Part shown: positions 42,666 through 51,785 of the stretch, in pieces
Layout: each line of letters starts with the position of its first letter
Position numbering within the stretch: the first letter of the stretch is position 1
Assembly: GCF_023347255.1 (NCBI RefSeq)
Contig: NZ_CP094466.1
Coordinates: forward strand, 310,001 to 374,000
Reading direction: 5' to 3'
DNA: 64,000 nt
From: Faecalibacterium sp. I4-3-84
GTDB lineage: Bacteria; Bacillota; Clostridia; Oscillospirales; Ruminococcaceae
Program-made: the position numbers and the translations under genes
The notes under the pieces: model-generated
Database searches by the model: none
What the model saw: the letters and a program-made list of their open reading frames with translations, nothing else
What the model was told of the DNA's origin: nothing

Positions 42666-43844
42666 TTATTTCAGTAAAGCCTGCAGCTTTTCCAGCCGGC
42701 GGACGGCTTCGTCCAGCACATCGGTGCCGCGGGCAAAGTGCATCCGGATCAGGTGGTTCACCGGCTCCCGGAAGAAGCTGGAGCCAGGCACAGCGGCCAC
42801 GCCCACTTCCCGGATCATCCACTCACAGAACTGCAGGTCGGTCCAGCCCTTGAACTGGGGCAGCGCCAGAAAATCGGAAATATCGATCATCACAAAATAG
42901 GTGCCCTGCGGAACATTGTGCTTCAGCCCCACACGGTCCAGCCCGGCCAGAAAATGATCGCGCTTTTCGGTGTAAAGGGCCTGCAGCTTTTCGTAATAGC
43001 TGGCGGGCATCTCCAAACCGGCCACAGCAGCCTCCTGCAGGGGTGCAGCCGCACCCACAGTGAGGAAGTCGTGCACCTTGCGCGCGCCCTCAATGACCTC
43101 TGCGGGTCCGATCAGATAGCCCAGACGCCAGCCCGTGATGGAGTAAGTCTTGGAGAGCGAGTTGCAGGTGATGGTGTGCTCAAACATGCCGGGCAGGCTT
43201 GCCATGCAGATATGCTCTGCGGGTGCATAGATGATATGCTCGTACACCTCATCCGTCACCACAAAGGCATCGTACTGGATGGCCAGCTTTGCAATGGCTT
43301 CCAGCTCGTCGCGGCGGAACACCTTGCCGCAGGGATTGGAGGGGTTGCACAGGATCAGCGCCTTGGCACCCTCGGCAAAGCCCTTTTCGATCAGGCTGAT
43401 GTCAAACTCATAGGTGGGCGGCACCAGCGGGATATAGATGGGTTCCGCGCCCGAAAGAATGGCATCGGCACCGTAGTTCTCGTAGAACGGTGAGAAGATC
43501 ATCACCTTGTCGCCGGGGTTGCAGATGGTCATCATGGCGGCCATCATGGCCTCAGTGCCGCCGCAGGTCACGCAGATCTCGGTGTTGGGGTCTACTTCGT
43601 GGTGCAGGGCAGGGCTGGTCTTTTTTGCCAGCGCCTCGCGGAAATTTTGCGCGCCAAAGGTCACAGCGTACTGGTGCGGGCCTTTGTAAGCTGTTTCGGC
43701 CAGAGCGTCCAGCAACTGCTTCGGCGGGTCAAAATCCGGGAAGCCCTGCGAGAGGTTGATGGAGTCGTACTGATTGTTGATGCGGGTCATGCGGCGGATG
43801 ACAGAATCCGTGAAGGTACCCACACGGTCACTTAAAACAGGCAT
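42666..43844 (-). CDS. Class I/II PLP-dependent aminotransferase
   Basis: 392 residues, fold type I. SQGFPDFDPP at the N terminus, NPSNPCGKVF, TDEVYEHI and the PLP lysine in NSLSKTYSITGWRLGY (about 235). The closest subgroup by eye is the methionine/kynurenine-type (YbdL-like) branch, and the exact amino donor cannot be read. It is 14 bases after the methionine gamma-lyase family gene and on the same strand, so the pair may act in sulfur amino acid metabolism; this is inference. Confidence 0.9.
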   Translation of the reverse strand: MPVLSDRVGTFTDSVIRRMTRINNQYDSINLSQGFPDFDPPKQLLDALAETAYKGPHQYAVTFGAQNFREALAKKTSPALHHEVDPNTEICVTCGGTEAMMAAMMTICNPGDKVMIFSPFYENYGADAILSGAEPIYIPLVPPTYEFDISLIEKGFAEGAKALILCNPSNPCGKVFRRDELEAIAKLAIQYDAFVVTDEVYEHIIYAPAEHICMASLPGMFEHTITCNSLSKTYSITGWRLGYLIGPAEVIEGARKVHDFLTVGAAAPLQEAAVAGLEMPASYYEKLQALYTEKRDHFLAGLDRVGLKHNVPQGTYFVMIDISDFLALPQFKGWTDLQFCEWMIREVGVAAVPGSSFFREPVNHLIRMHFARGTDVLDEAVRRLEKLQALLK

Positions 43845-43858
43845 GTACTCTCCTCTTT

Positions 43859-45127
43859 TTAGTCCTTAAAATAAGCCTTCTGGATGGCCAGCAGCACGCC
43901 TGCACGGCTGGCAGCAAAGTTCAGACCGCCCTGCAGGTAGCAGGTGTACGGCTCACGCAGCGGGCCGTCGCAGGAAAGCTCGATGGTGCTGCCCTGTGTA
44001 AAGCTGCCGCTTGCCATGACCACCTCATCAGTATAGCCCGGCTCCGGAGAAGGTTCCGGGGCGGCATAGCTGTCCACGGGGCTTGCAGCCTGAATGCCCT
44101 GACAGAAGCCGATGAGCGCATCCGCAGTGCCTGCATCAAAGCAGGTGACGATGTCGTTATGGTCGTCGCAGTAGCGCGGCACTGGATTCTTGCCCAGCAG
44201 CTCCAGCATACACTGGGCGTAAATGGCGGTCTTAATGGCCTCGCACACCACGCCGGGCGCATAGTAGAAGCCCAGATACATATCACGGGGCGTTTCCAGC
44301 GTGCAGCCCAGATCCTTGCCGAGACCGGGCGCATTCAGGCGGTAAGCGCACAGCTCCACAAGGTCTTTGCGGCCCGCAATGTAGCCGCCGGTGGGAGCGA
44401 TGCCGCCGCCGGGGTTCTTGATCAGGCTGCCCACCACAAGGTCTGCGCCCATCTGGCAGGGTTCCTGCGTCTGGGTGAACTCGCCGTAGCAGTTATCCAC
44501 AAAAATAATGATATCCGGGTTTGCGGCGCGGGCGGTATCCGCAATTTTTCGGATCGTTTCCAGATCAAAGGCATTGCGCTGCAGATAGCCGCGGCTGCGC
44601 TGGATGTGGCACACCTTTGCACCGGGGGCCTTTTGGGCGATCAGGTCATAATCCGGGGTGAAGTCGGCTTTCAGCGGAGCTTCATCGTACCGGATGCCGT
44701 AATCCATCAGGGTGCCGGTGCCCCTGCCCTTGCCGTCCAGACCGATCACGCCTTCCAGCGTATCGTAGGGACGGCCGGTGGCAGCCAGCAGGGTGTCCCC
44801 TGCCCGCAGCAGGCCGAACAGCGCCACAGCCAGCGTGTGGGTACCGCTCTGGAACTGGCTGCGCACGAGGGCATCCTCTGCGCCCATCACCTCGGCAAAG
44901 ATCTGCTCCAGCTTTGCGCGGCCGGTATCCCACAGGCCGTAGCCGGTGGTGCCCAGCATATCGGTGGAGGACATCTGGGTATCCGCAAAGGCTTTCAGCA
45001 TTTTGAGCTGGTTAAAATCGCGGATCTCCTCCATATGGCGGAAATAGGGCTGGCACAGCTCCATAGCCTTTTCGTCCAGCGCCAGAACTTCGGGTTTGTA
45101 ATTGAAAAAGTGGTTCAGCATTGACAT
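43859..45127 (-). CDS. Methionine gamma-lyase family protein (YnbB-like)
   Basis: 422 residues of the PLP family once called aluminium resistance proteins and now named methionine gamma-lyase family. Motifs include GTTGYGLWDTGR near the N terminus, FVDNCYGEFTQTQEP (Asp pairing with PLP) and the PLP lysine in GSLIKNPGGGIAPTGGY. The substrate in these bacteria is not settled. AAGGAA lies 8 bases before the ATG. It follows the structured element at 45175-45297 and precedes the aminotransferase gene. Confidence 0.88.
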   Translation of the reverse strand: MSMLNHFFNYKPEVLALDEKAMELCQPYFRHMEEIRDFNQLKMLKAFADTQMSSTDMLGTTGYGLWDTGRAKLEQIFAEVMGAEDALVRSQFQSGTHTLAVALFGLLRAGDTLLAATGRPYDTLEGVIGLDGKGRGTGTLMDYGIRYDEAPLKADFTPDYDLIAQKAPGAKVCHIQRSRGYLQRNAFDLETIRKIADTARAANPDIIIFVDNCYGEFTQTQEPCQMGADLVVGSLIKNPGGGIAPTGGYIAGRKDLVELCAYRLNAPGLGKDLGCTLETPRDMYLGFYYAPGVVCEAIKTAIYAQCMLELLGKNPVPRYCDDHNDIVTCFDAGTADALIGFCQGIQAASPVDSYAAPEPSPEPGYTDEVVMASGSFTQGSTIELSCDGPLREPYTCYLQGGLNFAASRAGVLLAIQKAYFKD

Positions 45128-45174
45128 TATAACGGTTCCTTAATTTATGATTTGGGATAAAGCTTACATGAATT

Positions 45175-45297
45175 GACGCGTCGGCAGCTTTCTCCTCGGA
45201 CACGATTCGGGCCATTCCATCGCCCGCCCTATTGCCCTGCGGGCAACAGGGTCCCACCCCAGCGGACGGTCCTCAGAGAAACTTCCGACGTGTCAGC
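45175..45297 (-). other. Unassigned structured element (inverted repeat with two inner hairpins)
   Basis: CGTCGGCAGCTTTCTCC (from 45179) is nearly the reverse complement of the segment ending at 45290, giving a stem of about 20 bp with few mismatches. Inside are CGGGC/GCCCG (45208-45226) and CCCTATTGCCC/GGGCAACAGGG (45227-45251). On the minus strand this lies between the GNAT stop and the lyase start, so it would be in the lyase leader. A GGGTGGGACC string recalls a T-box but the rest does not fit. It could be a cis-regulatory RNA or an interspersed palindromic repeat. Confidence 0.5.
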
Positions 45298-45304
45298 CGA
45301 CAAA

Positions 45305-46063
45305 CTACGATGGCACATAACGAATATACTCCGCAAGCTTTTCAAAGCCAAGCCGGGTATAAAAGTGCACCCGCTCCGGGCTGCAGAGAAACACCGGGTG
45401 CTCCCCCTTGGCAGCAAGCTCGTTCGCCATCTGCACAATGAGCCGCCCGCCGATGCCCTTGCCCCGCAAAGGCTGGGCTGTCTGCCCGCAGGCCATGTAG
45501 GCCTGCCTGTTCGCAAGGGCATAAGCCCCTACCGTGCAGATCGTTTCACTTCCCTGCCGCAGTGCCCACACAAGAGCTTTGCTGCGGGTGCGCTTTGTGC
45601 AAAGCTCGGAGTAAAAGTCCTCCTGCTTTGCCGTATCCGCCGGGTAGAGCGCCCGTGCCACATCCATGGCAGAGGGTTCCCGGTCAAGGTCCAGCTGTGC
45701 CCAGAGGGCTTCGTCTGCGGCAGGCAGCGGCAGAGCCTTGCCGGGTGCAAGGCCGAATACGGTCAGCGTTTCAGCTTTGCACCACCCGTCAGGTGGTGGG
45801 CATTCGTTTTCGTCTAAAATGATGCTCTCACACCCGCAGAAAGCCAGAAAGCTGGCCAGCTCTTCCGGGTTTGCGTGCCCTGCTGCCCATACGGTGCTGC
45901 CGCTGAGTTCCAGCGCCAGTGTAGGTCCTGCGTAGAATCGCCACGGCTGGCTTTTGCTAAAAAGGGCAAGATCCAGCGGCAGGGTCGCCCCCAGCACCCA
46001 TTTCCCCCGGCAGGCATTTAAAAAGCGGGCGCGGTGGGCTTTTGTGCTGACCTGCGCGATCAC
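45305..46063 (-). CDS. GNAT-family N-acetyltransferase
   Basis: 252 residues. The C-terminal half holds the acetyl-CoA loop QPLRGKGIGGRL (about 199-210) and ends FLCSPERVHFYTRLGFEKLAEY, both typical of GNAT enzymes. The N-terminal half (about 1-120) is a second, divergent domain of similar size. The start overlaps the murD stop by 4 bases (ATGA), so it is translationally coupled to murD. The acetyl acceptor is unknown. Confidence 0.85.
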   Translation of the reverse strand: MIAQVSTKAHRARFLNACRGKWVLGATLPLDLALFSKSQPWRFYAGPTLALELSGSTVWAAGHANPEELASFLAFCGCESIILDENECPPPDGWCKAETLTVFGLAPGKALPLPAADEALWAQLDLDREPSAMDVARALYPADTAKQEDFYSELCTKRTRSKALVWALRQGSETICTVGAYALANRQAYMACGQTAQPLRGKGIGGRLIVQMANELAAKGEHPVFLCSPERVHFYTRLGFEKLAEYIRYVPS

Positions 46064-47463
46064 TTCAGCTCGTTGACGATCTTCTTGAACTCGCGGCCGC
46101 GCACCTCAAAGTTGGGGTACAGATCAAACGATGCGCTGGCCGGGGACAGGATGATGATGTCACCGGGCTTTGCGCAGGCACGGGCCAGCTCCACAGCGTG
46201 CTGCATGTTGTCGGCGTGCTGGATGGGCAGCTCTGCTTCGTTGAAGTTCGGGTCCTCGCGCACAGCCTTTTCGATGCGGGGGCCGGTGGCACCCATCAGC
46301 ACAAGATTCTTCACGTGGGCCACCACTTCCGGTGCCAGCGGCTCATAGGGAATGTGCTTGTCGTAGCCGCCAGCGATCAGAATGACCTTCTGGTTAAAGC
46401 TGCGCAGACCGGCAATGGTGCGCGTCGGGCTGGTGCCGATGGAGTCGTTGTAGTACAGCACGCCGTCCAGCGTGCGCACCGGCTCAATGCGGTGCTCCAC
46501 ACCGGTAAAGGTGCTGCCCACCTTCTGGATGGCTTCCACGGGCACCTCGCCCCACACGGCAGCGGCAGCAGCCAGCAGGTTTTCAATGTTGTGCAGGCCG
46601 CGCAGCTTCACGTCCTTCTGGGCCAGGAAGGGGGTCACAACGCCATCCTCGGCCATACAGAGCATGTTGTCCTCCTTGCGCAGGAAGGCACCGTTGTCGG
46701 TATCGTGCAGGCGGGTGAACCACACCTGCTTGCCCTTGCAGTCGGACTGCATGGAACGGCTGATCTCGTTCTCATAGCCCAGCACAGCGCGGCAGGGCTG
46801 CTTCTGGTACAGCAGGATGTTGCGCTTGGCATCAATGTACTCCTGCATGTCCTTGTGGTGGTCCAGATGGTTGGGGGTGACATTGGTCACCACGGCAATG
46901 TTGGGGCTGGAATGCATGCTGATGAGCTGGAAGCTGGAAAGCTCCACCACAGCCACATCATCGGGAGCCACCTCGGGCAGCATGGGCAGCAGAGCTGCGC
47001 CGATGTTGCCGCCCAGATGCACCTTGCGGCCTGCGGCCTCGTAGAACTTGGAGATCAGGGTGGTGGTGGTGGTCTTGCCGTCGGAGCCGGTCACGGCTAC
47101 GATCTCGCAGGGGCAGAAGTCGAAGAACAACTCCACCTCACTGGTGACCATGGTGCCTGCGGCCATGGCATCCTGCAGGGGCTTTTCAAAGTAGCCCACA
47201 AAGCCCGGGGTGCGCATGATGATATCCTGACCCTTGAAGCCATCCAGATAGTTTTCGCCCAGGCTCAGGTCGATGCCCAGCTCCTTGATGGTTGCAGCGT
47301 AATCGCCAAAGTCCTCCACGCTCTTTTTCTGGTCGCACAGGGTCACATGGGCACCCAGCTCCACAAACTCCTTGATCAGGGTCTTGTGGCTGACACCGGC
47401 ACCAATAAAGGCCACTTTTTTGCCTTTGATGAGTTCAATCAGTTTCTGCTGATCCTTCTGCAT
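46060..47463 (-). CDS. murD: UDP-N-acetylmuramoylalanine-D-glutamate ligase
   Basis: Adds D-glutamate to UDP-MurNAc-L-Ala in peptidoglycan synthesis. 467 residues. An N-terminal Rossmann-like domain (FIGAGVSHKTLIKEF), the ATP loop VTGSDGKTTTTT (about 120-131), NHLDHHKDM in the central domain, and the ligase C-terminal domain with NDSIGTSPTRTIAGL and ILIAGGYDKH. GGAGGAGG precedes the ATG. A strong promoter lies at 47538-47566, and the GNAT gene overlaps its end. It is away from the usual dcw cluster. Confidence 0.95.
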   Translation of the reverse strand: MQKDQQKLIELIKGKKVAFIGAGVSHKTLIKEFVELGAHVTLCDQKKSVEDFGDYAATIKELGIDLSLGENYLDGFKGQDIIMRTPGFVGYFEKPLQDAMAAGTMVTSEVELFFDFCPCEIVAVTGSDGKTTTTTLISKFYEAAGRKVHLGGNIGAALLPMLPEVAPDDVAVVELSSFQLISMHSSPNIAVVTNVTPNHLDHHKDMQEYIDAKRNILLYQKQPCRAVLGYENEISRSMQSDCKGKQVWFTRLHDTDNGAFLRKEDNMLCMAEDGVVTPFLAQKDVKLRGLHNIENLLAAAAAVWGEVPVEAIQKVGSTFTGVEHRIEPVRTLDGVLYYNDSIGTSPTRTIAGLRSFNQKVILIAGGYDKHIPYEPLAPEVVAHVKNLVLMGATGPRIEKAVREDPNFNEAELPIQHADNMQHAVELARACAKPGDIIILSPASASFDLYPNFEVRGREFKKIVNELK

Positions 47464-47537
47464 AAAAACAGTTCCTCCTCCATAATATCGTATTCAGAAC
47501 GCACCTCAAAACGGGTGCAGAGATGTTTCGCTGTACC

Positions 47538-47566
47538 ATTATAGTCCATTTAGCCGCAATTGGCAA
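47538..47566 (-). promoter_or_regulatory. Promoter of murD
   Basis: Minus-strand TTGCCA (47561-47566), 17 bases, TATAAT (47538-47543). Confidence 0.78.
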
Positions 47567-47619
47567 CGGAAAAACGCCCTTTTTGCCCCAAAAAGCAAGG
47601 TAAATTCACAATTCTGCAA

Positions 47620-47648
47620 TTGTATTTTGCCGCTGTTTCTGCTACACT
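47620..47648 (+). promoter_or_regulatory. Promoter of the substrate-binding lipoprotein gene
   Basis: TTGTAT (47620-47625), 17 bases, TACACT (47643-47648), 70 bases before the start. Confidence 0.5.
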
Positions 47649-47718
47649 TGTCGAAGTAGAGTGTTTTTTGTATACAAGAAGCCTTTTTTCGCAAATACCA
47701 TAGAATGAGGTCATCCCC

Positions 47719-49290
47719 TTGAAACAGTTCTTCCGTATTACCGCAGCATTGCTTGCTGCTGCGTTCCTGCTTGCGCTCACCGGCTGCGGCAGCAGTTCCA
47801 GTGCGCCAAGCTTTACATGGTTCGTGGATACCATTCCCGCAAACCTCGACCCGCAGGTGGCTTCTGCTGCCCCGGACGTGATCGCCTGTGAGAACCTTTA
47901 CAGCGGGCTTGTCCGCAAAAAAGCGGATGGCGAGATCGTGCCCGATCTATCCGAGAGCTGGACGATCTCCTCCGATGGCAAGACCTACACCTTCCAGATC
48001 AAGGACGGCCTGACCTACAAGGCCGTCAAGGGCGCTTCCACGGATCACACCATCACTGCCGAGGACTTTGTGTTTGCATTTCGGCGCATATTCCAGCCGC
48101 AGACAAATTCCCCTTATGCCGTGGAGTTTGCCGCCCTTGAGAACAGTGCTGCCGTGCTGGCTGGCACAGCCGATGCCAGCACGCTGGGCGTTTCGGCCGC
48201 CGGCCCGCTGACGCTGGTGTTCCGCCTGAGTGAAAAGGACGACAACTTCCTTGCCAAGCTCACCCTGCCCGGTGCCATGCCCTGCGATGAAGCATTTTTT
48301 GAGAGCACCCGCGGCACCTACGGCCTGACCGCCAAGACCACCCTTTCCAGCGGCAGCTTCTATCTTTACAACTGGACGGCCAGCGGCCTGTTCCTGCACC
48401 GGGATGTCTCCTTCCCCATGATCGGCAGCCTGCGTCTGGTGCAGAACACCGGCAGCACCGGAAAGAGCGCCGCCCAACTCATTGCAGACGAAAAATGCTC
48501 CGCCGCGCTGGACGACACCGGCGAGGATACCTCGCTGCAGTCGGTGGATTACTCCGACACCACCTGGGCACTGCTGTTCAACAGCGCCGAAGATTCTGTG
48601 TTTGCCGATCAGGAACTGCGGCAGGCGCTTGCCGGCATCGCCCGGGAGAATGTGGATGTGCCCTCTTCCGGTCTGTACACCGCTGCCGATGGTCTTGTGC
48701 CCACCGGCCTTTCCGTGGACGGCACCGATTACCGCAAGTCTGCCAGGAACCCGCTGCCCACCATCACCGACCCCCGTACATTGTACCTGAATGCACGGCA
48801 GGGCATGGCCAGCTCGGATTTTTCCGGCGTGACCATCCTGCTGCCGAAGGAAGCCGGCCTGACCGAACTGGCCGAACAGATCAACGGCGCATGGCAGAAG
48901 GACTGCTCCCTTTTCTTCTCGGTGGAAGAGGTTCCGCAGGAGGAGTTCGACAAACGCCTTGCAGCGGGCAGCTACACCATTGCGCTGGCTCCCATCCGCG
49001 CCGAAGGCGGCAGCGTATACCAGATGCTGCAGCAGTTCACAGCCGAGGGCGGCGGCCTGACCGGCTGGTCCGACCCCATCTACTCTCAGCGTCTGGCCGA
49101 GAGTGCCCAGCAGACCGGCAGCGCCCGCTGTGCCCTGCTGGCCGATTGTGAGCGCCAGCTGCTGGAAGGCTGCGCCGTGGTGCCGCTGCTGGGCCAGAAC
49201 AGGCGTCTGCTGGTGGCGGACGGCATCACCGGCCTTGTATTCGACCCCTTCACGCCGGTGCTGGACCTGACCGATGCCCAGAAAAACTGA
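47719..49290 (+). CDS. Peptide-type ABC transporter substrate-binding lipoprotein
   Basis: 523 residues of the family 5 extracellular solute-binding proteins. The signal peptide ends in the lipobox LTGC (lipidated Cys 23). DPQVASAAPDVIACENLYSGLVRK, then a TFQIKDGLTYK segment with ITAEDFVFAFRR, are diagnostic. The start is a TTG, 8 bases after GAGG. No permease or ATPase gene is adjacent, so it is an orphan that either uses components encoded elsewhere or has another role. It is monocistronic and runs up to tRNA-Gly(CCC). Confidence 0.9.
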   Translation: MKQFFRITAALLAAAFLLALTGCGSSSSAPSFTWFVDTIPANLDPQVASAAPDVIACENLYSGLVRKKADGEIVPDLSESWTISSDGKTYTFQIKDGLTYKAVKGASTDHTITAEDFVFAFRRIFQPQTNSPYAVEFAALENSAAVLAGTADASTLGVSAAGPLTLVFRLSEKDDNFLAKLTLPGAMPCDEAFFESTRGTYGLTAKTTLSSGSFYLYNWTASGLFLHRDVSFPMIGSLRLVQNTGSTGKSAAQLIADEKCSAALDDTGEDTSLQSVDYSDTTWALLFNSAEDSVFADQELRQALAGIARENVDVPSSGLYTAADGLVPTGLSVDGTDYRKSARNPLPTITDPRTLYLNARQGMASSDFSGVTILLPKEAGLTELAEQINGAWQKDCSLFFSVEEVPQEEFDKRLAAGSYTIALAPIRAEGGSVYQMLQQFTAEGGGLTGWSDPIYSQRLAESAQQTGSARCALLADCERQLLEGCAVVPLLGQNRRLLVADGITGLVFDPFTPVLDLTDAQKN

Positions 49291-49303
49291 CATTCTCCGG
49301 CCC

Positions 49304-49332
49304 TTGACAATCCCGTCCCTCTTTGCTACAAT
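49304..49332 (+). promoter_or_regulatory. Promoter of tRNA-Gly(CCC)
   Basis: TTGACA (49304-49309), 17 bases, TACAAT (49327-49332). Confidence 0.82.
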
Positions 49333-49345
49333 AAATGAGCAACTT

Positions 49346-49421
49346 GCAGGGTTAGCTCATCCGGTAGAGCGGCTGCTTCCCAAGCAGCAGGCGGCGGGTT
49401 CGGGTCCCGTACCCTGCTCCA
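49346..49421 (+). tRNA. tRNA-Gly (anticodon CCC)
   Basis: Acceptor GCAGGGT pairs with ACCCTGC. Anticodon loop TTCCCAA between GCTGC and GCAGC, T-arm around GGTTCGGGTCC, T discriminator and encoded CCA. It complements the tRNA-Gly(TCC) at 25767. Confidence 0.95.
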
Positions 49422-49427
49422 AAAACA

Positions 49428-49463
49428 AACGGCAAACCGTGGAATATCGGTTTGCCGTTTTTG
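49428..49463 (+). terminator. Terminator after tRNA-Gly(CCC)
   Basis: ACGGCAAACCG pairs with CGGTTTGCCGT around an 8-base loop, followed by TTTTGC. Confidence 0.8.
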
Positions 49464-49502
49464 CTTACAGCCGCTCCCTGCAAAATACGAAAGGACTCTG
49501 CC

Positions 49503-49880
49503 ATGATCTTTGTTCCCCTGCTGCATTACTTCAAATGCAAAAATTCCTACAGCGGCAACGAATACGGCCTGCGATACCGGATGATTCCCGGCAAGCGCAC
49601 CGTGCCGGATCCGGACGGCGGCGAGGGTGCCGCAAAGGAGGAAAGCATCCTCACCGTGGACTACTGGCCGGACCCCTGGACCATTGAAAAGACCGACCCT
49701 GCCCTGCGGGTGCAGAAGGTGTTTCCGCTCACCGACGAGGGCCGGGAGGCCACAGCCGCTTTTTTGCAGGACGCGTTCAATGCTGATCCTGACCGCTGGA
49801 AAAACTGCCCCAGCATGATGGACAGCGACCCGTGGGAGCCGCCTGCTGCCGAAGCCGAGCCGGACAAGCCGAAGGAATAA
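49503..49880 (+). CDS. Hypothetical protein upstream of the helicase-loader pair
   Basis: 125 residues. No signal or membrane helix. Notable features are KCKNSYSGNEYGLRYRMIPGKR near the N terminus, DYWPDPWTIEKTDP in the middle, and a proline/glutamate-rich tail EPPAAEAEPDKPKE. AAAGGA precedes the ATG. It ends 3 bases before the DnaD-like gene, so it is co-translated with the replication proteins. I do not recognise the family. Confidence 0.75.
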   Translation: MIFVPLLHYFKCKNSYSGNEYGLRYRMIPGKRTVPDPDGGEGAAKEESILTVDYWPDPWTIEKTDPALRVQKVFPLTDEGREATAAFLQDAFNADPDRWKNCPSMMDSDPWEPPAAEAEPDKPKE

Positions 49881-49883
49881 AAC

Positions 49884-50798
49884 ATGATCTATCGTTTAAA
49901 AGAACTCAAGGGCGATACCATTGCAGTACCGCAGCTGGTGTTTTCCAAACTGGGCATCGCCGAAGAATACAATGTGCGCGTGGCTCTGTATGTGCTGGCG
50001 ACCGGCATCACCGACCCGGACAAGATCTGTGCCGACCTCAAGTTGCGCAGCCGCATCAGTGCCGAGAGCGCCCTCTCCTTCTGGGCAGGCGCTGGCCTGC
50101 TGGAGCGGTACGAAGAGAACGCCGCACCGGGCGAGGAACCCAGCGCCCCCGCACCCATGACCTGGGCCGAGATCGCTGCGGCCAGCCGCACCGACCCCAT
50201 GATCTCCAGCCTGATCGACTGCGCACAGACCGGCTTTGCCCGTCCGCTGACCCACAGGGAGATGGAAAAGCTGGTCAACCTTTATATGCAGGAGGGCTTT
50301 GCGCCGGAGACCGTGATGCTGTGCACCGCCTACGTTGCCAGCACCGGCCGCAGCACCATGGCCGCCGTAGTGCATGAGCTGAAGGTGTGGCGCACCGAGG
50401 GCGTGGAGACCGGTGAGCAGGCCGATGCCCACCTCAAACTGCTGGCACTGCGCCAGAGCCGCGAGCAGTATGTCAGCGGCCTTCTGAACATCCCGGAAAG
50501 CGAGCTGACCCTTGGCGGGCGCAAGGCCATTGCACGCTGGTACGAGGTTTACGGCTACGACGATGCCATGGTGCAGGAAGCTGCCGTGCAGGCCGGGGCC
50601 AAGCGCGACCTGTGGTACTGGAACAGTATCCTCAAAACATGGAACGCCAAGGGCCTGCGCACCGTGCACGATGTGCGCAGCCCGGTGGCCATTGCGGGTG
50701 CCAGCCGGAACCTCCGGGTAGACCGCGAAGCCCCCAGCGGCAACGATTTCCTCAAGAACGCTGCCCGCCGCCGTCCGTTGAAAAAGAAGCCGGAATAA
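49884..50798 (+). CDS. DnaD-domain replication protein
   Basis: 304 residues. In Gram-positive bacteria DnaD/DnaB-type proteins remodel the origin and help load the replicative helicase. The N-terminal part (about 15-80) looks winged-helix-like, the middle has a DnaB_2-type helical domain (about 105-180), and a second copy near 205-260 carries the family signature YWNSILKTWNAKGL. The Lys/Arg-rich tail is typical. It is directly upstream of the DnaI/DnaC-like ATPase gene, as expected for a loader pair. Confidence 0.88.
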   Translation: MIYRLKELKGDTIAVPQLVFSKLGIAEEYNVRVALYVLATGITDPDKICADLKLRSRISAESALSFWAGAGLLERYEENAAPGEEPSAPAPMTWAEIAAASRTDPMISSLIDCAQTGFARPLTHREMEKLVNLYMQEGFAPETVMLCTAYVASTGRSTMAAVVHELKVWRTEGVETGEQADAHLKLLALRQSREQYVSGLLNIPESELTLGGRKAIARWYEVYGYDDAMVQEAAVQAGAKRDLWYWNSILKTWNAKGLRTVHDVRSPVAIAGASRNLRVDREAPSGNDFLKNAARRRPLKKKPE

Positions 50799-50807
50799 GG
50801 AGGAGCC

Positions 50808-51785
50808 ATGCGTACCAAAAACGAACTGTATCAGGAAGCCATGCGCACCGTGGCCGCCCGGCGGCAGGTGGCCAGAGCCAGAGCCGAGGATGCCCGCGCC
50901 GAAGCCGAAGCCGCCATTCCCGCCCTGCGCCATGCAGAAGAAGAGGTGCGGGTGCGGGGCATCCGCTGCGCACTGGCCGGTGCTGCGGGCAAGGACCGCA
51001 CCGAGGCTGCCGCCGCCCTTGCCGATGCAAAGCAGAAGCTGACCGCCCTGCTGGCACAAAGCGGACGGCCCGCTGATGCACTGGAGCCGCGCTTTGTCTG
51101 CCCCAAATGTCAGGACACCGGCAGCGTGAATGGCCGCACCTGTGAGTGCGTGCACAAGGTGATGCAGCAGCTGCGCCGCAAGGAGATCGAGGCGCTGTCC
51201 AGCCTGTCCATTGCAAGCTTTGACACCATGGAGCTGCGCTATTACCCGAACCGTGCCGATGAAAAGGTGGGCGGTGCCATCCGCCCTTACATGGCCGATA
51301 TGCTGGCAGACCTGCGCAGCTACGCGGAAGAGTTTGACCACCACAGCGAGAGCCTGATGCTGTTTGGCAATGCGGGCCTTGGCAAGACCCATGCGGCCCT
51401 TGCCATTGCGGGCATCGTGCTGGAAAAGGGCTACGATGTGATCTATGTTTCCAGCCCGGACTTTTTCTCCAAGCTGGAAGGGCTGCACTTTGGTGCAGAC
51501 CCGGCAGGCGAGGAGGAAACGCTGATGCAGACCGCTGCCGGGGCCGACCTGCTCATTCTGGATGATCTTGGCTCGGAGTTCAACTCCGCCTTCCTCATCA
51601 GCAGCCTGTACAGTCTGCTCAACAACCGGCTGGGTGCAAAGCTGCCCACCATCGTCACCACCAACATCACTGACGGTGCTCTGCTGGAAAAGCTGTATAC
51701 CGAAAAAATTTCCAGCCGCCTTTCTGCCTTTGTCCCCTGCCTTTTTGCAGGCGATGACATCCGCACACAGAAAGCAGCTGAATAA
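50808..51785 (+). CDS. DnaI/DnaC-type helicase-loading ATPase
   Basis: 325 residues. An N-terminal coiled region rich in Ala, Arg and Glu (about 1-90), a zinc-binding cluster CPKCQDTGSVNGRTCEC (about 98-114), and an AAA+ domain with P-loop GNAGLGKTH (about 187-195) and Walker B LLILDDLGSE. The zinc site plus AAA+ layout fits DnaI-like loaders that deliver the helicase at the origin or restart sites. AAGGAGG precedes the ATG. It ends at a strong terminator. Confidence 0.92.
   Translation: MRTKNELYQEAMRTVAARRQVARARAEDARAEAEAAIPALRHAEEEVRVRGIRCALAGAAGKDRTEAAAALADAKQKLTALLAQSGRPADALEPRFVCPKCQDTGSVNGRTCECVHKVMQQLRRKEIEALSSLSIASFDTMELRYYPNRADEKVGGAIRPYMADMLADLRSYAEEFDHHSESLMLFGNAGLGKTHAALAIAGIVLEKGYDVIYVSSPDFFSKLEGLHFGADPAGEEETLMQTAAGADLLILDDLGSEFNSAFLISSLYSLLNNRLGAKLPTIVTTNITDGALLEKLYTEKISSRLSAFVPCLFAGDDIRTQKAAE

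Noticed and set aside
45250-45260. T-box-like string GGGTGGGACC on the minus strand
   Set aside because: The downstream GCG of the T-box core, a specifier stem and an upstream leader of about 200 bases are missing; the GNAT stop is only about 45 bases upstream.
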